A stretch of 64,000 nt of DNA from Pogostemon cablin (taxonomy: Eukaryota; Streptophyta; Magnoliopsida; Lamiales; Lamiaceae): positions 11,187,948-11,251,947 of the forward strand of contig CM043006.1 of assembly GCA_023678885.1 (NCBI GenBank). The letters run 5' to 3'. The position numbers were made by a program, and so were the translations under genes. Position 1 is the stretch's first letter, and every line of letters starts with the position of its first letter. Below the pieces are notes generated by a model. It did no database searches. It was not told where the DNA came from and saw only the letters and a list, made by a program, of their open reading frames with translations. Positions 23,033-36,173 of this stretch are shown here, piece by piece.

Positions 23033-24540
23033 AACCCCTCAAGCTTAGAGTGTTGCTTGTCCCCAAGCAACGAAAAATAAAATGAAAGAACAAGGGGCAA
23101 ATTTGTATAAAAATTAGAGTTGAACATAAAAGTATGATGTGTATCAAATAATGAACTAATGATCATTAACAAGATTAGAACTCAAGGCTTAAAAAATTAT
23201 GACAATTAACATTTAACAAGTTCAATAAACAAAAGACTTTTGCATAATTGCACCTTAATATCCTAACCTCACAAGATGTGTTTCACTCTCACTCATTCAT
23301 GTATATAAGCTCTCATCAACCGAATAAAGTGTACTTGCCATAAGCTTGCAAAACGACTCACTCTCTAAAACTCAATCAATATTCATAAAAGATAAAAGAG
23401 GTCTTATATTTGGATGAATGTAAGGTTTTTTGGTTAAGGAAGGGATAAATATGGATATAAGTGACTTACAAGTGTAGAAAAATCCTATTGAAAGAGTAAT
23501 TCCTTCATGCATTTCTTATGAACTTCTTCCTCATCTTCTCTTCAATGAGCCATTTTTAAGAGAATTTTTCCTTTGTAACAATGTAGTCTTCTAGCATTCT
23601 CTTGACCTTTTTATTTTCTTACCATGCTCATTTCCTTCACATCTTTTTTTTTCAATTTCTTTTTAAAGCTCTTCATCATTTGTAACTTTCCCTTTTGTCC
23701 TTTCTTTCTTGCTTGCATTCTCGTCACATTGTTTAATTACCCTTTCTCTAGTCAATTTCCACACTTAAGGTTCTTTCTTAGTTTCAAGTGGTAATTGGCT
23801 ATATAATGTGTTCATGAAAGAATATGGGCTTAATAGGCTCAATTTGGCTAGCAATGGATTATGTGAAAGGTAGGGAAGATTGTATTTTAAGGCTTATATG
23901 CTATAATAGAAAAATGGCCTCTTTTCATCTCTTAAATGTCAATTAACGAATTTATTTAAAAAGTCGAAGGGCAAGTTCTAACTTATATATAATCAATCGG
24001 TCCTCTCACAACAAAATACAACCGTTTGTAATGTATGGTTAGGCTCAAATCTCATGGTTGATTTTTGTTAGGACCTAAAGTACAATTATGCATCATCTTT
24101 CCCTATTGAACAATTTAAAAGCCATAGTCATCACTTCCTAGTCTATCATCCTTACTTAATAAATAACCAACCTAATCACCAATCAACATCCATAATACTC
24201 ACAAACACACAAACAAACAAACACAAGCACAATAACAAAAAGATTAAAAGAAAAATGCCACAACAAAACACAAGACACAAGGGAATAGTGTGCATCGATG
24301 CAAATATTCATAATACGAGAGAATCTACAAAAGCATCCCTCGTAGCTCTTCTCGTAATCCAATGTGCTCCAAATCCACACCGCTTTGCACCATCATCCAA
24401 AAACACTACAATAAACAAACAATGCAAAGAAAGATAAGAAACAATCGAACAACCAAGAGTATGAGGTGAAGAACTTATTTAACAATAATTTAAAAGAATA
24501 GGTTCCCACCCATTAAGCGCTAAGTTTAACGTCTTCAGGC
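23033..24540 (-). other. Gypsy-3 polypurine tract and 3' non-coding region
   Basis: Read on the minus strand, GGACAAGCAACACTCTAAGCTTGAGGGGTT directly precedes the LTR (tract at 23033-23047). This is the same arrangement as in Gypsy-1 and Gypsy-2. The rest, to the motif GACGTTAAACTTAGCGC (24518-24536), is AT-rich with no supported ORF. Confidence 0.6.
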
Positions 24541-24544
24541 CAGA

Positions 24545-25400
24545 TGGAAAATTTTAAGCTCATGGGACTAAAGAGTAGTCCTTCACACTTCCTTCTCTCA
24601 TCTTTACTTTGAAAAATTGTTTAGCCTTTTGTTTGTCCACCAATACAATTTCTCCTTTTTTACTTTTGATCATCAACTCTTTGGTTAGAAACGTAGGTAA
24701 AAATTCTTCTTCTTCACAAGGTCGATGAAACTCTTTCTTATCAATTTTCCATTTAATGTCCGAGTCCTTATTCCTAGCAATATCAAGCAAAGACAAGTTA
24801 AGATTAAAATCTTCAATATAATCATGGAAAAGAGAATTAGAAGATTTAAAAGGGTAAGAATTTTTAAATCCATGAAGATATTTCGGAGGTATGACAGGAG
24901 GCTTAAGGTAAGAATCATCCTTCTTTTTTTTTGTTACATGAAAATGTAACAATCTTCTTTTTGAGCTCAAGGATAATTCTCCTTTTTCCACATCGATTTT
25001 ATCATTTCCCGTTGCCAAGAATGGTCATCCTAAGATCATAGGAGTTTGAGGATCGACCTTCATCTCTAAAACCATGAAGTCCACCGGAAAAGCTAACTTC
25101 TTCACTTCAACTACTACATCCTCCAACACTTCTAAGGGTTTAATAGTTGATCCATCTGCCACTTGAAGACATGTAGTAGTAAGCTTGAGCTCTCCTATAT
25201 CAATTTCTTTAAAGATAGAGTGAGACATAATATTCACACTAGCTCCCAAGTCACATAATGTATTCATAGCCTTCTTTCCTTCAACTTCACAAGGGATAAT
25301 AAACTTCCCCGGATCACCAACTTTCATAGAGGACTCTTTATACACCGGGTCACTCTTCTTAGCTATATCAACTTTCTTTCTCTCCTAATATTTCTTCTTT
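24545..25400 (-). pseudogene. Gypsy-3 aspartic protease and unknown tail
   Basis: Protease at 25025-25345 (minus): DPGKFIIPCEVEG, then the intact active site CDLGASVNIMS, then VDFMVLEM and PQTPMILG. One stop replaces the Arg expected in GRPFLAT. The frame then continues at 25018-24560 through LATGNDKIDVEKGELSL into about 130 residues I do not recognise, rich in Lys, Glu and Asp, ending near 24545. In Gypsy-1 and Gypsy-2 the protease is instead followed by the linker to RT. A TAG near 25386 separates it from the gag-protease linker. Confidence 0.75.
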
Positions 25401-26510
25401 AAAGACTCAATGTATTTCTCATACTCCTCCATCTTTTCTTTCTTTTCACATACCTTCGAGGAAAAGGGACTGGAATAGAAGTAATTGGAACCCCGCAATA
25501 ATCACATTCATACTCATCTTTTTTATTCTTTTCTTCTTTCACCCTTGTCCACTTAGGCACATTATCTTCTTTCCACTTTTTTCTCTTTTCTTCGAACCCC
25601 ATTTCTACTCTCTTTGCCTCTTCTTTCTCTTTATCTACCTTACAATCCACCAACCCTTCTTCAACCAATCTATCATTTTTCACCTTTATGCTCATACAAT
25701 GCTCCGAAGATGATGGAAAATTTCCTTTTCGCATGATTTCTACGAATGAGACAACTTCTCCCACTCGATTTTCAAGAGACTTTATGCTCACACCCAAGTC
25801 ATGCACTTCCACTCTCATCTTGTCAACATTATTTTCATATTTTTTCACCCTTTCTTGATTTTGAGCCAAATACTTCTTAAACATGTCTCCTATAGCATTA
25901 GAAGAACCAACATTGTCATGTTTTCTTTGACCTCCTTCTTGATGGTTGAAAGAAACTCCTTTTGATTGACTTTGATAGCTATCATGAAAATTCCCTTGAT
26001 GTTAGGAATTTCCTTGAAAATTCCTTCTATCCAAATATGCCACATCTTCCATGACTTGTGGACTTGTGCTTGCTTCCATCATGCCTGAACTCATACTTCC
26101 CCCTTGAGAAAGCCCTTGAGTGATTATGTTCATTTGCTTCGTCAATGCTAAGAGGTTAGCATTCATCTCTTTCATGTCATCACTTTGAAATCCACCTTGG
26201 TTGACTCCACAAAATCTCTCTACTTGAGCCACTTTCTCAAGCTCATATCCACCAAAAACTCGTTTGGAAGGCCATTGATATGTGTTCACTGAAATCTCTT
26301 CAAAAATATTCATAGCCTTTTGAGATGTCAACCCAAGCAAAGATCCTCCTGAAGAGGCATCTACAAACATCCGAGCATCCCTTTTTAAACCTTGATAAAA
26401 GAAACCAATTTGTGGGTTCTCATCAAATCTATGTTGAGGGCACTTCCTCAACATCTCTTTAAAACGCTCCCATGCTTCATAGAAGCTCTCAAGTGGAAGT
26501 TGCTTCATCC
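25399..26510 (-). pseudogene. Gypsy-3 gag, N-terminus missing
   Basis: Minus-strand capsid C-terminal half: LPLESFYEAWERFKEMLRKC (about 26505-26445), then the YQGLKRDARMFVDASSGGSLL block and QWPSKRVFGGYELEKV. After stops near 26000 the C-terminal coiled-coil region follows at 25399-25884 (LGVSIKSLENRVGEVVSF), and then a Lys/Glu-rich linker containing CDYCGVPI. It parallels Gypsy-2 gag at 28440-28690. The apparent N-terminal residues encoded beyond 26510 are Gypsy-2 LTR sequence read through by chance. Confidence 0.8.
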
Positions 26511-27489
26511 ATTCACCATTTATTCCATCTATCTTAATCCCACCATCAAAATTCTCATCCAATTGAAGAGAATGAACAAGGAAGAGAGGAGAATTGCAAA
26601 GAGAAGGAAGGAGATCACTATTGATGCATTTCAAGGGAGTTTTCATCCAAACCTTATAATAAACCTCATAGTTCTGTCATGATTTGTAAGGATTTAATTG
26701 TCTATGTTAATTTCTTTATTAATATGGTAGGCCAATCTCCCTTGTGAGATTAGCAACATAATAGTTGTTGGATAATTTTGGGATTTGTATATTTAAGTTC
26801 ATATATTGATTAGGTAATTTGATTTTCTATCATTGATGCTTGAGATCTTGAGATTTATGGTTATTTGTGTGTTTAATTGTTCTAAATATGTGATTAAATT
26901 GAAAAATCAATTATACGCTTAGGATAATTGAGTGAATAATTTTGTTAAACACTTCATGTGCATTATAAATTGTAAAGAGATAGAGAAATCCTTTAGAATT
27001 AACCCTTTGATAGAACATGTGATTTGTTAGATCGAGAGGTCAATTGATCGTGTGAAGGGACTCTCTAATTGAACTTAGTAGCAAGTTGGAATTATTTGAT
27101 TGAGAACCAACCTTAGAACCATTTTGAGACCTTGTAAAGGATTTACATCCTATCCATTCTAAGAGGAAGTTTAGGTAGAATTCTTGTTGGCCCTTAATCT
27201 TCTACCCTTGATACATATGAGTTTAATACATGAATCCTAGAATTTCCACTTCCTTAGTGTTGTTAATTTCACTTTTGTTCAATTTGGAAAACCACCTTTC
27301 ATTTGTCCATTTTATTTGTTTGATCATTGCTTTGATTAGTTTTAAATTAGTTATTTAAACAACCAACCCTTTGGTGATTTGTCTCTATAAAATTTCAAGA
27401 AACGTGATATCGCTTAAGTTTTAGTACCTTCCTCCCTTGGGCTTGATAAATTATTGTAATTGGTCATCCCGACTACAAATGGCTAATCA
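26504..27489 (+). repeat. Gypsy-2 5' LTR, right part
   Basis: Matches 54995-56045 of the right LTR and ends CTAATCA at 27489. It lacks the 53-bp duplication present in the right LTR (55082-55187). Confidence 0.88.
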
Positions 27490-27490
27490 A

Positions 27491-27509
27491 TTGGCGCTGT
27501 TGCCAGGGA
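27491..27509 (+). promoter_or_regulatory. Gypsy-2 primer-binding site, tRNA-Asp type
   Basis: TTGGCGCTGTTGCCAGGGA starts two bases after the LTR. It differs at two positions from the Athila-type tRNA-Asp primer site (TGGCGCCGTTGCCGGGGA). Confidence 0.8.
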
Positions 27510-27637
27510 GGCAACGGTTGCTAATAGCTTGAAGAAGGATCGTTTAAAGTGATCTTAATAGAGACATTTTTATTTTTGTTGTTTACCTTATTTGCTTTTG
27601 AAAATCTTGTTGTAACTTCTTTTATTTTTGAAGGTGT

Positions 27638-29230
27638 ATGCAAACAAGATCCAAGGAAAATCAAGTAGAACCGATTGACTTGGAGATTGACCATACATTT
27701 CGAAGAAGGAGAAAAGAGAGCAAGTCAAAAAAGAGTGATCTGATGGAGAACAATCAAGATGATGAACGTGTTGATGTTGAGTATGATGGAGAGGGAGAGC
27801 AAAATGTGCAAGACAACGCACGAGCACCTCAATTCAATGTTATCCCCCATCAACAAGCTTATCAAAACTTTGGAGTGCTTAATAATCAAGTTTTGTTTCA
27901 ACAAATAGTACAACAATCCATGCTTCAACAAGGCTTTCCACATGCTTATGCCCCTCCACAACAAGCTTATGCGCCGCCACCACCACCTCCGGTGCATCAA
28001 GGACCTCATGTTGATCTGAGGGTGATCTGGAATTTCTTTATGCCAAGGACAATGCCATAAATGATGGGTCCACCGATCAACACCAATAATTTTGAGATTA
28101 AGGCGGGCCTAATCAATATGGTGAGAGACAAAAAATTTGGTGGGACACCGAATGAGGATTCTAATGCATATCTAGCTCAATTTATTAAGATTGCTAACAC
28201 AGTGAAGATGAACAGGGTGAGCGAGGATTGTATTAAGATGAGGTTAATCTCATTCTCATTGAGGGATCATGCTAGAACATATATGGCTCTCCTTTATTAC
28301 TCCGGGTACTTGTAACACATGAGATGAGCTTGCATAAATATTTTGAACAAGTTCTTTCCACCTTCTAAGACACTTCAAAGAGAGCTTGATCACTCAATTC
28401 AAGCAAATGCCTAAAGAGAGTTTCTATGAAGCATGATAAATGTTTAAGGATACGCTTCGCAAGTGTCCACAACATGGTTTTCCGAAAAATCAACAAGTGA
28501 GATTTTTCTACCATGATTTGGTGAATGGTCAAAGAATACTTGTTGATGCTTCGGCAGATGGATCCGTACTTGGAGTGACTCCAGAAAGGGCTATAAGGAG
28601 TTTTGATGAGATTGTTATAAATGTTTATCAATGGCCATCGGAGAGAGTTAGTGGATGCTATAAGTTTGAGCACATGGATCAAGGACAACAATTTAGTGTG
28701 AAGAGTGCTAGTGTGGACTCAAGTATGCCAAGTGTTGAAATGATAGCGGGGGAAGTCGTTAGACAAGTGATTTTAACCATGGTGTGAACAATCTAGGAGC
28801 TAATATGGTTGAAGGGCAAGTAGAGCAAGGTGTGCTTCCCCCGAATCATATGAGTGGAGAACAATAGGCTATGTCTATGCCACGTGTGGAGGATGTTTTG
28901 TACATGCAAGAGAGAGGTTACCAAGGTAATTACCAAAAAAATTACCAAGGAAATTTCAACCATAATCAAGGGAACTACCCACTTAGACAATGAGGAGGTT
29001 TCAATAATCAAAGTGGTGGAAGTTCCTATCCACAACAAAGGATACAAGAAAATTTTTCCTACTCCAACTCGAACAATGCGGTCACTTATCCTCCGGGGTA
29101 TCATCTGGGAGCTAATGCACCGAACAATGAAGGGAAAGCAACGACCGACTAACTCCTTGAAAAATTGATTGCATCGAACAAAGCTCAAGATGAATCATGA
29201 AGAAAGATTGAATAAGCTAATGATAAAAGG
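27638..29230 (+). pseudogene. Gypsy-2 gag, broken
   Basis: Athila-like capsid protein. It starts MQTRSKENQVEP with a basic cluster (residues about 23-34). A Pro/Gln-rich stretch follows (QQAYAPPPPPPVHQ, about 27950-28000). A TAA at 28058-28060 and another stop near 28313 break the first half (FGGTPNEDSNAYLAQF). The second half is open at 28440-28787 (FKDTLRKCPQHGF, YQWPSERVSG) and ends TGA. The Gln/Asn/Tyr-rich tail (28854-29170) is readable only across frameshifts. No CCHC knuckle is visible. Confidence 0.85.
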
Positions 29231-29239
29231 TTCAAGGCT

Positions 29240-30688
29240 TTGGAATACATGGTTGGTCAAATTGCTAGTACGTTGAGTGCGAATGAAAAAGGGAAATTTC
29301 TATCCACCACCTTTGTAAATCCAAAGGAGCAATGCAAGGAAATCACTTTGAGGAGTGAAACTAACTATGAAGGACCTTCTATGCCTATTGAAAATGAGAG
29401 GATAGAAGAGAAGGTGAATGAGGAAGATTTAGTTGAGGAAGAGCTCGTGAAAGAAAGTGAAGTTGAAGCTAACGCGAATGATGAAATGGAATTCGTTGAG
29501 TCGGAAGTTGTTGAAAAGAAGTGGCAACGGATTAAGGCAGTGAAAAAGGAGGAAGACGAAGTGGAGTTGGAAAGGGAGAATTGGGGCATACCATAAACTC
29601 AAGTGCTTATTCCTTTTCCACATAGATTCTTGAAGAAGGGGCTTGACGAAAAGTTTGCAAAGTTTCTGGAAATTTTCAAGAAAATCCACATCAATATACG
29701 CTTTGTGGATGCCTTGAGACAAATGCCTTATTATGTCAAATTTTTAAAAGACATCACGTCAAGAAAAAGGAGCTTAGTGGAGAACAAGACGGTTAACTTG
29801 ACTGAGGAGTGTAGCGCCATAATTCAAAAGAAGTTGCCTCCAAAGCTCAAGGATCCGTGGAGTTTTGTCATACCATGTGAAATGGGAAAAAGTAAGGTAC
29901 ATAAGACTCTTTGTGATCTTGGTGCAAGTATTAATTTAATGCCTATGTCTATATTTAAGAAACTTAGGATAGGAGAAGTAAAGCTTATGTCTGTTATATT
30001 GCACCTTGCAGATAGGTCTTTGACGTATCCTAAGGGGGTAGTTGAGGATGGTGCTTGTTATGGTTGGAAAGTTCATATTCCCGGTGGTATTTGTAGTACT
30101 TGATATGGACAAAGATGCGAATGTTCTATTGATTTTGAGTCGTCCATTCTTGGATACGGGAAGAGCTTTGATTGATGTGCACAATGAGGAGTTAACTTTG
30201 AGAGTAAACGAAGAGGAAGTGGTGTTTTCATTAAAAAGTGCTATGAGGCATTCGGATGAGAAAGAAGAATGTAGAAGGATTGAATTGATTGATGAGATTG
30301 TTCAAAAGAACTTGCCATTTTTCTTATCCAAGGATCCTCTTGAGACAATCATAAGCCACTATCTTACTTTATCTTTCAATTCTACTTCTTCTTTATATTG
30401 TTTAGAATATGATGATATAAATGATTGTTTACATGATTTGAATGCTCATAGGGAAATGCAAGAAGATGAGGCCAAAATGATGTACTATGGAAAGAGGGAA
30501 TACCTTCCATTGGAGGTAGAGAGTGAAAAGCCCAAGGTTGAAAAGGGAAAAGAGGAATTGAAGCCATTACCCGATCACCTTATGTATGCATACTTGGGGG
30601 ACAATAAGACATTTCCGGTAATTGTATCATCATCACTTTCATCCTTAAAACTTGAAAAATTATTGAGGGTTCTTAGAAATCATAAGAG
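29240..30688 (+). pseudogene. Gypsy-2 gag tail, protease and RT linker, broken
   Basis: 29240-29596 carries the end of gag (CKEITLRSETNYEGPSMP) and a very acidic linker; TAA at 29594-29596. The protease region starts at 29603 (FPHRFLKKGLDEKFAKFLEI) with an intact active site CDLGASINLMP near 29910-29943. A frameshift near 30045 moves it to the frame 30042-30688, which has LILSRPFLDTGRALIDV and the linker to RT (DHLMYAYLGDNKTFPVIVSS). Copia-2 interrupts it after NHKS (TSD AAGAG, 30684-30688). The codons resume at 39565. Confidence 0.88.
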
Positions 30689-32021
30689 TGTTGGCATTTG
30701 GATCTTTTAGTTAATGTAAGCCGTTAAGGTTCCATACATTTCTACAGCGGAAGCTAGAAAACAAGAAACATATTACCTTTCACCGGGGTATGTTGAAGAA
30801 GAAGGATTCTCGCCGGCAGCCTGCGTAGCCTCACTGTTTTGGGCATAACTCTCTCATCTGATATCTGATATGAGTGATCTACATGCCAAAATGATCCTCT
30901 CTTCCGTAGCTTTGCAACGGTGTATCACACGTATAGTTTGGACTTACACACGATTTTAGAAAAATCTTAGAATTTGACAGACATAAACAGCAAACGACCT
31001 TCTGGTCTTCTGTTGTATTCTTAAGTCACATCTCGACGTTGTGTGGGCAACGATCTACGAGATGAACTCAATCCGCAGTCTAACTATTTCTCACATGTTT
31101 TTGGAGATGAATCAGTTCTCCACACTGCTGAGATTGACTATTATATAGACTACAACAGAGACCATGAGGAGAAATTAAGGTTTTGGCCTCCATTGAGCTT
31201 AAGCATCCAAGTTTAGCCCAAAACTTATACTTAAGTCCAATAATAATAAATCAGTCCACTAAAGAAGTATTATTGCACTGCCACCCTAATCTCGAATTAC
31301 GTTATGGGCTCCTTCTTATTATGAGCCCGTTAGTCTTCCCGTGTTTAAGATTCAATACTCATTAATTAATTAAGTTACTGACACCTCTATTAATTAATAT
31401 ATTTTCATGCCAGAATAAATCCACCTGCAGGGTTTACATAATAATCATTATGAGCTCTTCAAGGGGACATCATCAACCAATTCCGTTAGGACATAGATTC
31501 TTTCTACAATCAACAACACACCATAGAGACAACACCACCTCCTAACTCATCGAGCATATTGATTTAATAATTAAATCTCACTCATTGATGAATCATGGAA
31601 ATAAATACTGGTTACGTGTCGAGGTTATTGTATAAGGATTAAGAGTACGAACATCCATAATAACAGAGATCAAGTTCTATTATATAGTCAGTATAAATCG
31701 AACGATCCCACCGGCGATCCTATTCAATACACAAAGTGCACTAGTGCAATTTTATAGTCAAGACAGACTAATGCCAAATCACACTACAACCATACCGATA
31801 GATAGTCCCGTCTATCTTGGTTGTGAACATATGTTTATACTTTATAAGGTACTGATAATATGATCTTCGATGTGACGCCGCACACCACATTATCTACAGT
31901 ATAAAGTAAATGGACTTTTGTAAAAACTTAATTGCAAACGTTTGATCACATGATTCTCATTTCAAATATTATTTAAACATTGTTCATACGAAAAGCTAGA
32001 CTTTTAGTATACAATCCAACA
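30689..32021 (-). repeat. Copia-2 3' LTR
   Basis: 1333 bp, ending CCAACA and followed by the minus-strand polypurine tract (ATCTCCCAC, 32022-32030). This is the complete LTR of the pair. Confidence 0.9.
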
Positions 32022-32099
32022 ATCTCCCACTTATACTAAAAGACTATGCTGCCATATCTTTTGTCATACATCTAATTACCACTCCTACTATTTGACCAT

Positions 32100-34930
32100 T
32101 AAAAGCTTTCGCCTTAAGGTCTTTGTATAAGGATTACTAGGTTATCATCTGATGTAATCTAGGCGACAACAACCTTTCCCTCATCATACGATTTCTCGTA
32201 TCAGGTAGTACAAGCTATCAATGTGTTTATTTTCCTCATGGACTCGCGATTCCTTCAAGTTTGCAACTGTACCATTATTATCATAATAAATTGTGATAAC
32301 CTTGGACAAACTCAGAATCACATCTAAGTCCATTACTAAGTTTTTAGAACCGTACAGATACTTTGGCAACCACAAGGCTCCAATATTATCATTTTTTTTC
32401 ATGGTGGAGTCCGAAATATATTTCTATATAACATTCCTTCATAATATGGATCTTCTTCCATTAAAACATAACATTTGAGGTGGATTTACTGTCGTCCCTA
32501 TGATTTGAAAAATCCGAATCTAAGTAACTGCCAGGAAGTAATGAATTATTCCGATAAGCTTACATATAATTTCCAGTCCTCTTCAGGCACTTCAAATATA
32601 TCTTACCATAATTCAATATTCTTGTTCCGGGTTACCTTGATACTAACTGACTATGCCTATTAGCAAAACAAATATCCAATCTCGTGCATAGCATTCCATA
32701 TATTAAGCTTCCTTATTGCCGAAGCATAGGGAACCGCATTTATCTATTTTATCTTATTATGTGTCTTAAGACACAAATCCTTAGATAAAGTCACATGCTA
32801 AAACGAGTAAGGATTGTATCTATTTATGAAGCTTGAGATAAGCACAATATCCTATCTTGTGATCACTATCACTATGATCGCAAAGATATACTTTGTTTCT
32901 CTTAAGTTCTTCATTTCATACTGCTTTATTAACCATACCCATACTCCCGACAATACTCTTTCATTGTTTCCAATGAGCAAGATACCATTTATGAAAATAC
33001 AAGAAATACCACCATGTTTCCGTCACTCTTTTCAATACACAAGACCGATTTGAGCATTGATTAAATCCATATTACTGGATTTCCTAATCAAAACGGATGT
33101 TCCACGATCTTGAAGCTTGTTTTAGTCCATCGATGGACACTTTTAAGCTTACACTCAAAATGTTCTTAGCTCTATGCAATGAACCACTCTGTTTGCTTCA
33201 TCGTAGAGCCACTTATATCCTAATGGCTTTTACACCATTTGATGGTTCTACAAGCTCCTAGAGATTTTAGAAAACATTGCTACTTGCTAAGATGCTGCAT
33301 TTCGATCTTGAAGTGCATCGTTGTGTTCTTGGAATAATTTCATGTTTACTAGGGACCAAGTCTCACGACTCTCCCAAAATATAAGTTTATTCGGTTGTCA
33401 GACAACCCTCCCACTAGGACAAGGCACTACGTGCAATTGTGTATCAGACGTGACACGCAATGCAGTTTACTTGTGGTATATCCTCTTATACCCTTGGTAT
33501 TAAAATTTGTGTTTCTCTTCTCACACCTTTTAGAACAATCTATACATGGATTTGTAATTTATTACATAGTCCCTTTCCAAAATCTAGTGTTCATGTTAAC
33601 AATACTTTCTGATCTTTTGGACTATTTAAATAAACCATCCTTCATTTTTCTAGGAAATCCCACAAACAGACAAACATTCGACTTGTTGTTTCTAAGGCTT
33701 ACCCATAAAATAAATTTAGTAATTTCAAATAATTCATCATCTATCTAACCATTTCCATAATAGTCTTATTCCTTCTTTCCAACACACCATACAGCTTGGG
33801 TTTGTCCAGTGTAATTAACTTGGGATTCAATCCTCTGATTATCAGCTCCTAAACTATCCTAAGAGGTACTCGCCACCACGATTTAAATCGTAATAACTTG
33901 ATATATTTTCCATGACGCTTCACTGCATCAATCATGTATTTCTTGAGTTTAATCATAGTACTCAGACTTGCAGTGCATCAAATAAATATATCTTGTTTCT
34001 AGAATAATCATCAAACTAAGTGACGAATATTCATAACCACCTCTCGACAGGAAAGCTTAGAATCGCTTAAATCAGAATGAACCATTTCCAACATATCTTT
34101 TCATGGCTCTATACCCCTTTGCTTTGTAGAGGCAACAGTCTTAGATGCCAAAAGTACGCTTGGTTCATTGCCGAAGGTTCCTTTCTCTTACTAAGATTAG
34201 AAGATGCATTATTAATTATTATTTGTTGCATCCGTGGGATTAACATGATTTAAGAGTGTACAAATTATCACTATCGTACCATAAAAATTATGACTCCATC
34301 CTTCATTATAATGACCATGTCATTTAAATGAAATAGAGTATCTATCCATTAATACATAGAAATCGAAATAAAATTCTTTCTATGAAAATGTACGTGAAGA
34401 CAATTTCTCAAAATCAAACGTTTATTCATATCATAAGATAAATAAACAACTCCCACTGCAACAGCCACTACCCTCGTAGCATTTACCCATGTATACAATT
34501 ATCTTATCATCACTATGTTTAAAACATTTAATGATCTCGATATCTACATACAACGTGTCAGTAAACACCACCATTAATCATGTTTCAACAACTAGTGAAT
34601 AAAATATTAACCTTGTTTACTTCTTTGATGAAATTGGTTTTCTTTTGCAACATGTTTTGTCAGGAATTCCATACCATATACAATCCTTTGTATTTCAGGT
34701 AGAACTCGCTCAGAACATCTAGGCAAGAACAAAATTGATTCGGGTTTCTCCTTCAATTTCTTTTCCAAGTATTCCAATTCTTTCATCAATTTAACCATGT
34801 CCTCTTACCTTTCTAACTTCCTCAAGTATTCGAAGAGTTTCATGAGAGCATCATATTCTATGGACCTCTCACCTCTTCACTAAAGACTTAAATAGGCATC
34901 AGAAGACATCCTTAGTGAGAACACATTTTA
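32100..34930 (-). pseudogene. Copia-2 gag-pol remnants
   Basis: Minus-strand copia polyprotein, more decayed than Copia-1. RNase H remnant 32184-32402 (YDNNGTVANLKESRVHEENKH). RT traces 32790-33230 align by DNA to Copia-1 8640-9060. Integrase traces lie at 33600-34110, again passing directly from the YTLET-equivalent to the FVGxP-equivalent near 33690-33720. Gag-pre-integrase traces lie at 34200-34560, and a gag trace at 34607-34798 (KELEYLEKKLKEKPESI). No frame is intact. Confidence 0.75.
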
Positions 34931-35299
34931 AAATTTTCTTAGGCGCAGTAAGAATTAAAACCAAGATTCTTTTCTAATCAACTATTATGGACCAGTAAAT
35001 ATATTTTCCTTTAATTAACAATAAGCGAAATAAACTATTCAAAAATTCAGAGAATCAAGCAAATAAATACGACGATCAAACACTTCGAATTTAAATTTTA
35101 TATTGATTCCCTTAATAAACAATATAAAATAAATTTACCGACATCTCAAGCACCGTGAATTTGCATGCCAAGTTAGTGTGGACGTATACAAACCCTAACA
35201 TTCGCTAGAGAAGGTTTTACCCATTAGTTCCATACGTCATAATTAACCTTATGACTCAATGATTAATAGTCGATTGTCATTCAGCTATGCAATTTAATA

Positions 35300-35660
35300 G
35301 CAGTGACTCCATTGGGGAGGATACATATTAATTGTACTTAAGTGTATACCATTATTTGATATTAAGTACGTTACCCAAGTTTGTGTGTCTTACAGTTGGA
35401 GAAGTCAACACGCCCTCAAATAATTTTCTACAATCATCAATTATTAATTTGTATCAGTGATCCGCAAATAAAACTCATTCGTTGGAGAGGAAGGAACTAT
35501 AGCCGACTCATAAGCTTACTTGCATCATATTACAAATAATAATTATTTAATGAAATTTATTCTTGTGATCCACAAATAAAACTCATCCGTTGAGGAGGAA
35601 GGCACTAAAACCGACTCGTAAGCTTACTTGCATCACTTAATAAATCAACAATGGAGGCCG
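35300..35660 (-). repeat. Copia-2 tandem repeats (counterpart of Copia-1 11340-11880)
   Basis: Two units of roughly 110 bp with AACTCATTCGTTGGAGAGGAAGG (about 35470) and AACTCATCCGTTGAGGAGGAAGG (about 35580), plus a related TTGGGGAGGATACAT at 35312. Same place in the element as in Copia-1 and Copia-3. Confidence 0.7.
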
Positions 35661-36173
35661 CAGGATCATGATCAATCCCTCTCCCACTTAGTTATTTAAC
35701 AAGAGGGTTTTTTCATGCATACAATATAACAGATATAATTATGCAAATAAGCATGCTATTATTACGGCAAATAAGATAGTAAATCAAATAGCACATAATT
35801 CCAAATAGATAACAATAATTGGCAAATAAAATAATTATAACAATTATATATAAGGAAATAAAAACAATTGCCAAAAATAAGTTGACTTAGTCAACACTCC
35901 AAGCAATTAGATAGGAATGACTTGCACAATAAGAAGGAATATCTTGGGCCCTAAGAAACCAACCCATGTACATATTCGCTGCTGGAAACTGCTCATTCAC
36001 GGGCCCATAACTCCCCTGCTAAGTCATCACTTCCCTCACATTAACACAGCAAGCTGCAGCGCCTCCCTTCCCTAGCCAAAAGCCCGCCGTTCAGCCACCG
36101 ATACTTGCGATCGCCGGATAATTGCTGTCTACCGTGAAGTCGAGTTGATTGTCGTTGCTCAGCCACCGGTCAT

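Larger units (their letters stand above)
21322..26510 (-). mobile_element. Gypsy-3, gag-protease-only gypsy element (TR-GAG-like), 5' end lost
   Basis: Minus-strand element inside the left LTR of Gypsy-2. It keeps the 3' LTR (21322-23032), a polypurine tract, a 3' spacer, protease and most of gag. On its own strand the protease frame is followed by a short unknown tail and then at once by the post-pol motif GACGTTAAACTTAGCGC. RT, RNase H and integrase are absent with no room for them. The 5' LTR, primer site and gag N-terminus are gone: gag joins Gypsy-2 LTR sequence at about 26504-26519, where both share TTCATCCATTCACCAT-like sequence. Confidence 0.75.
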
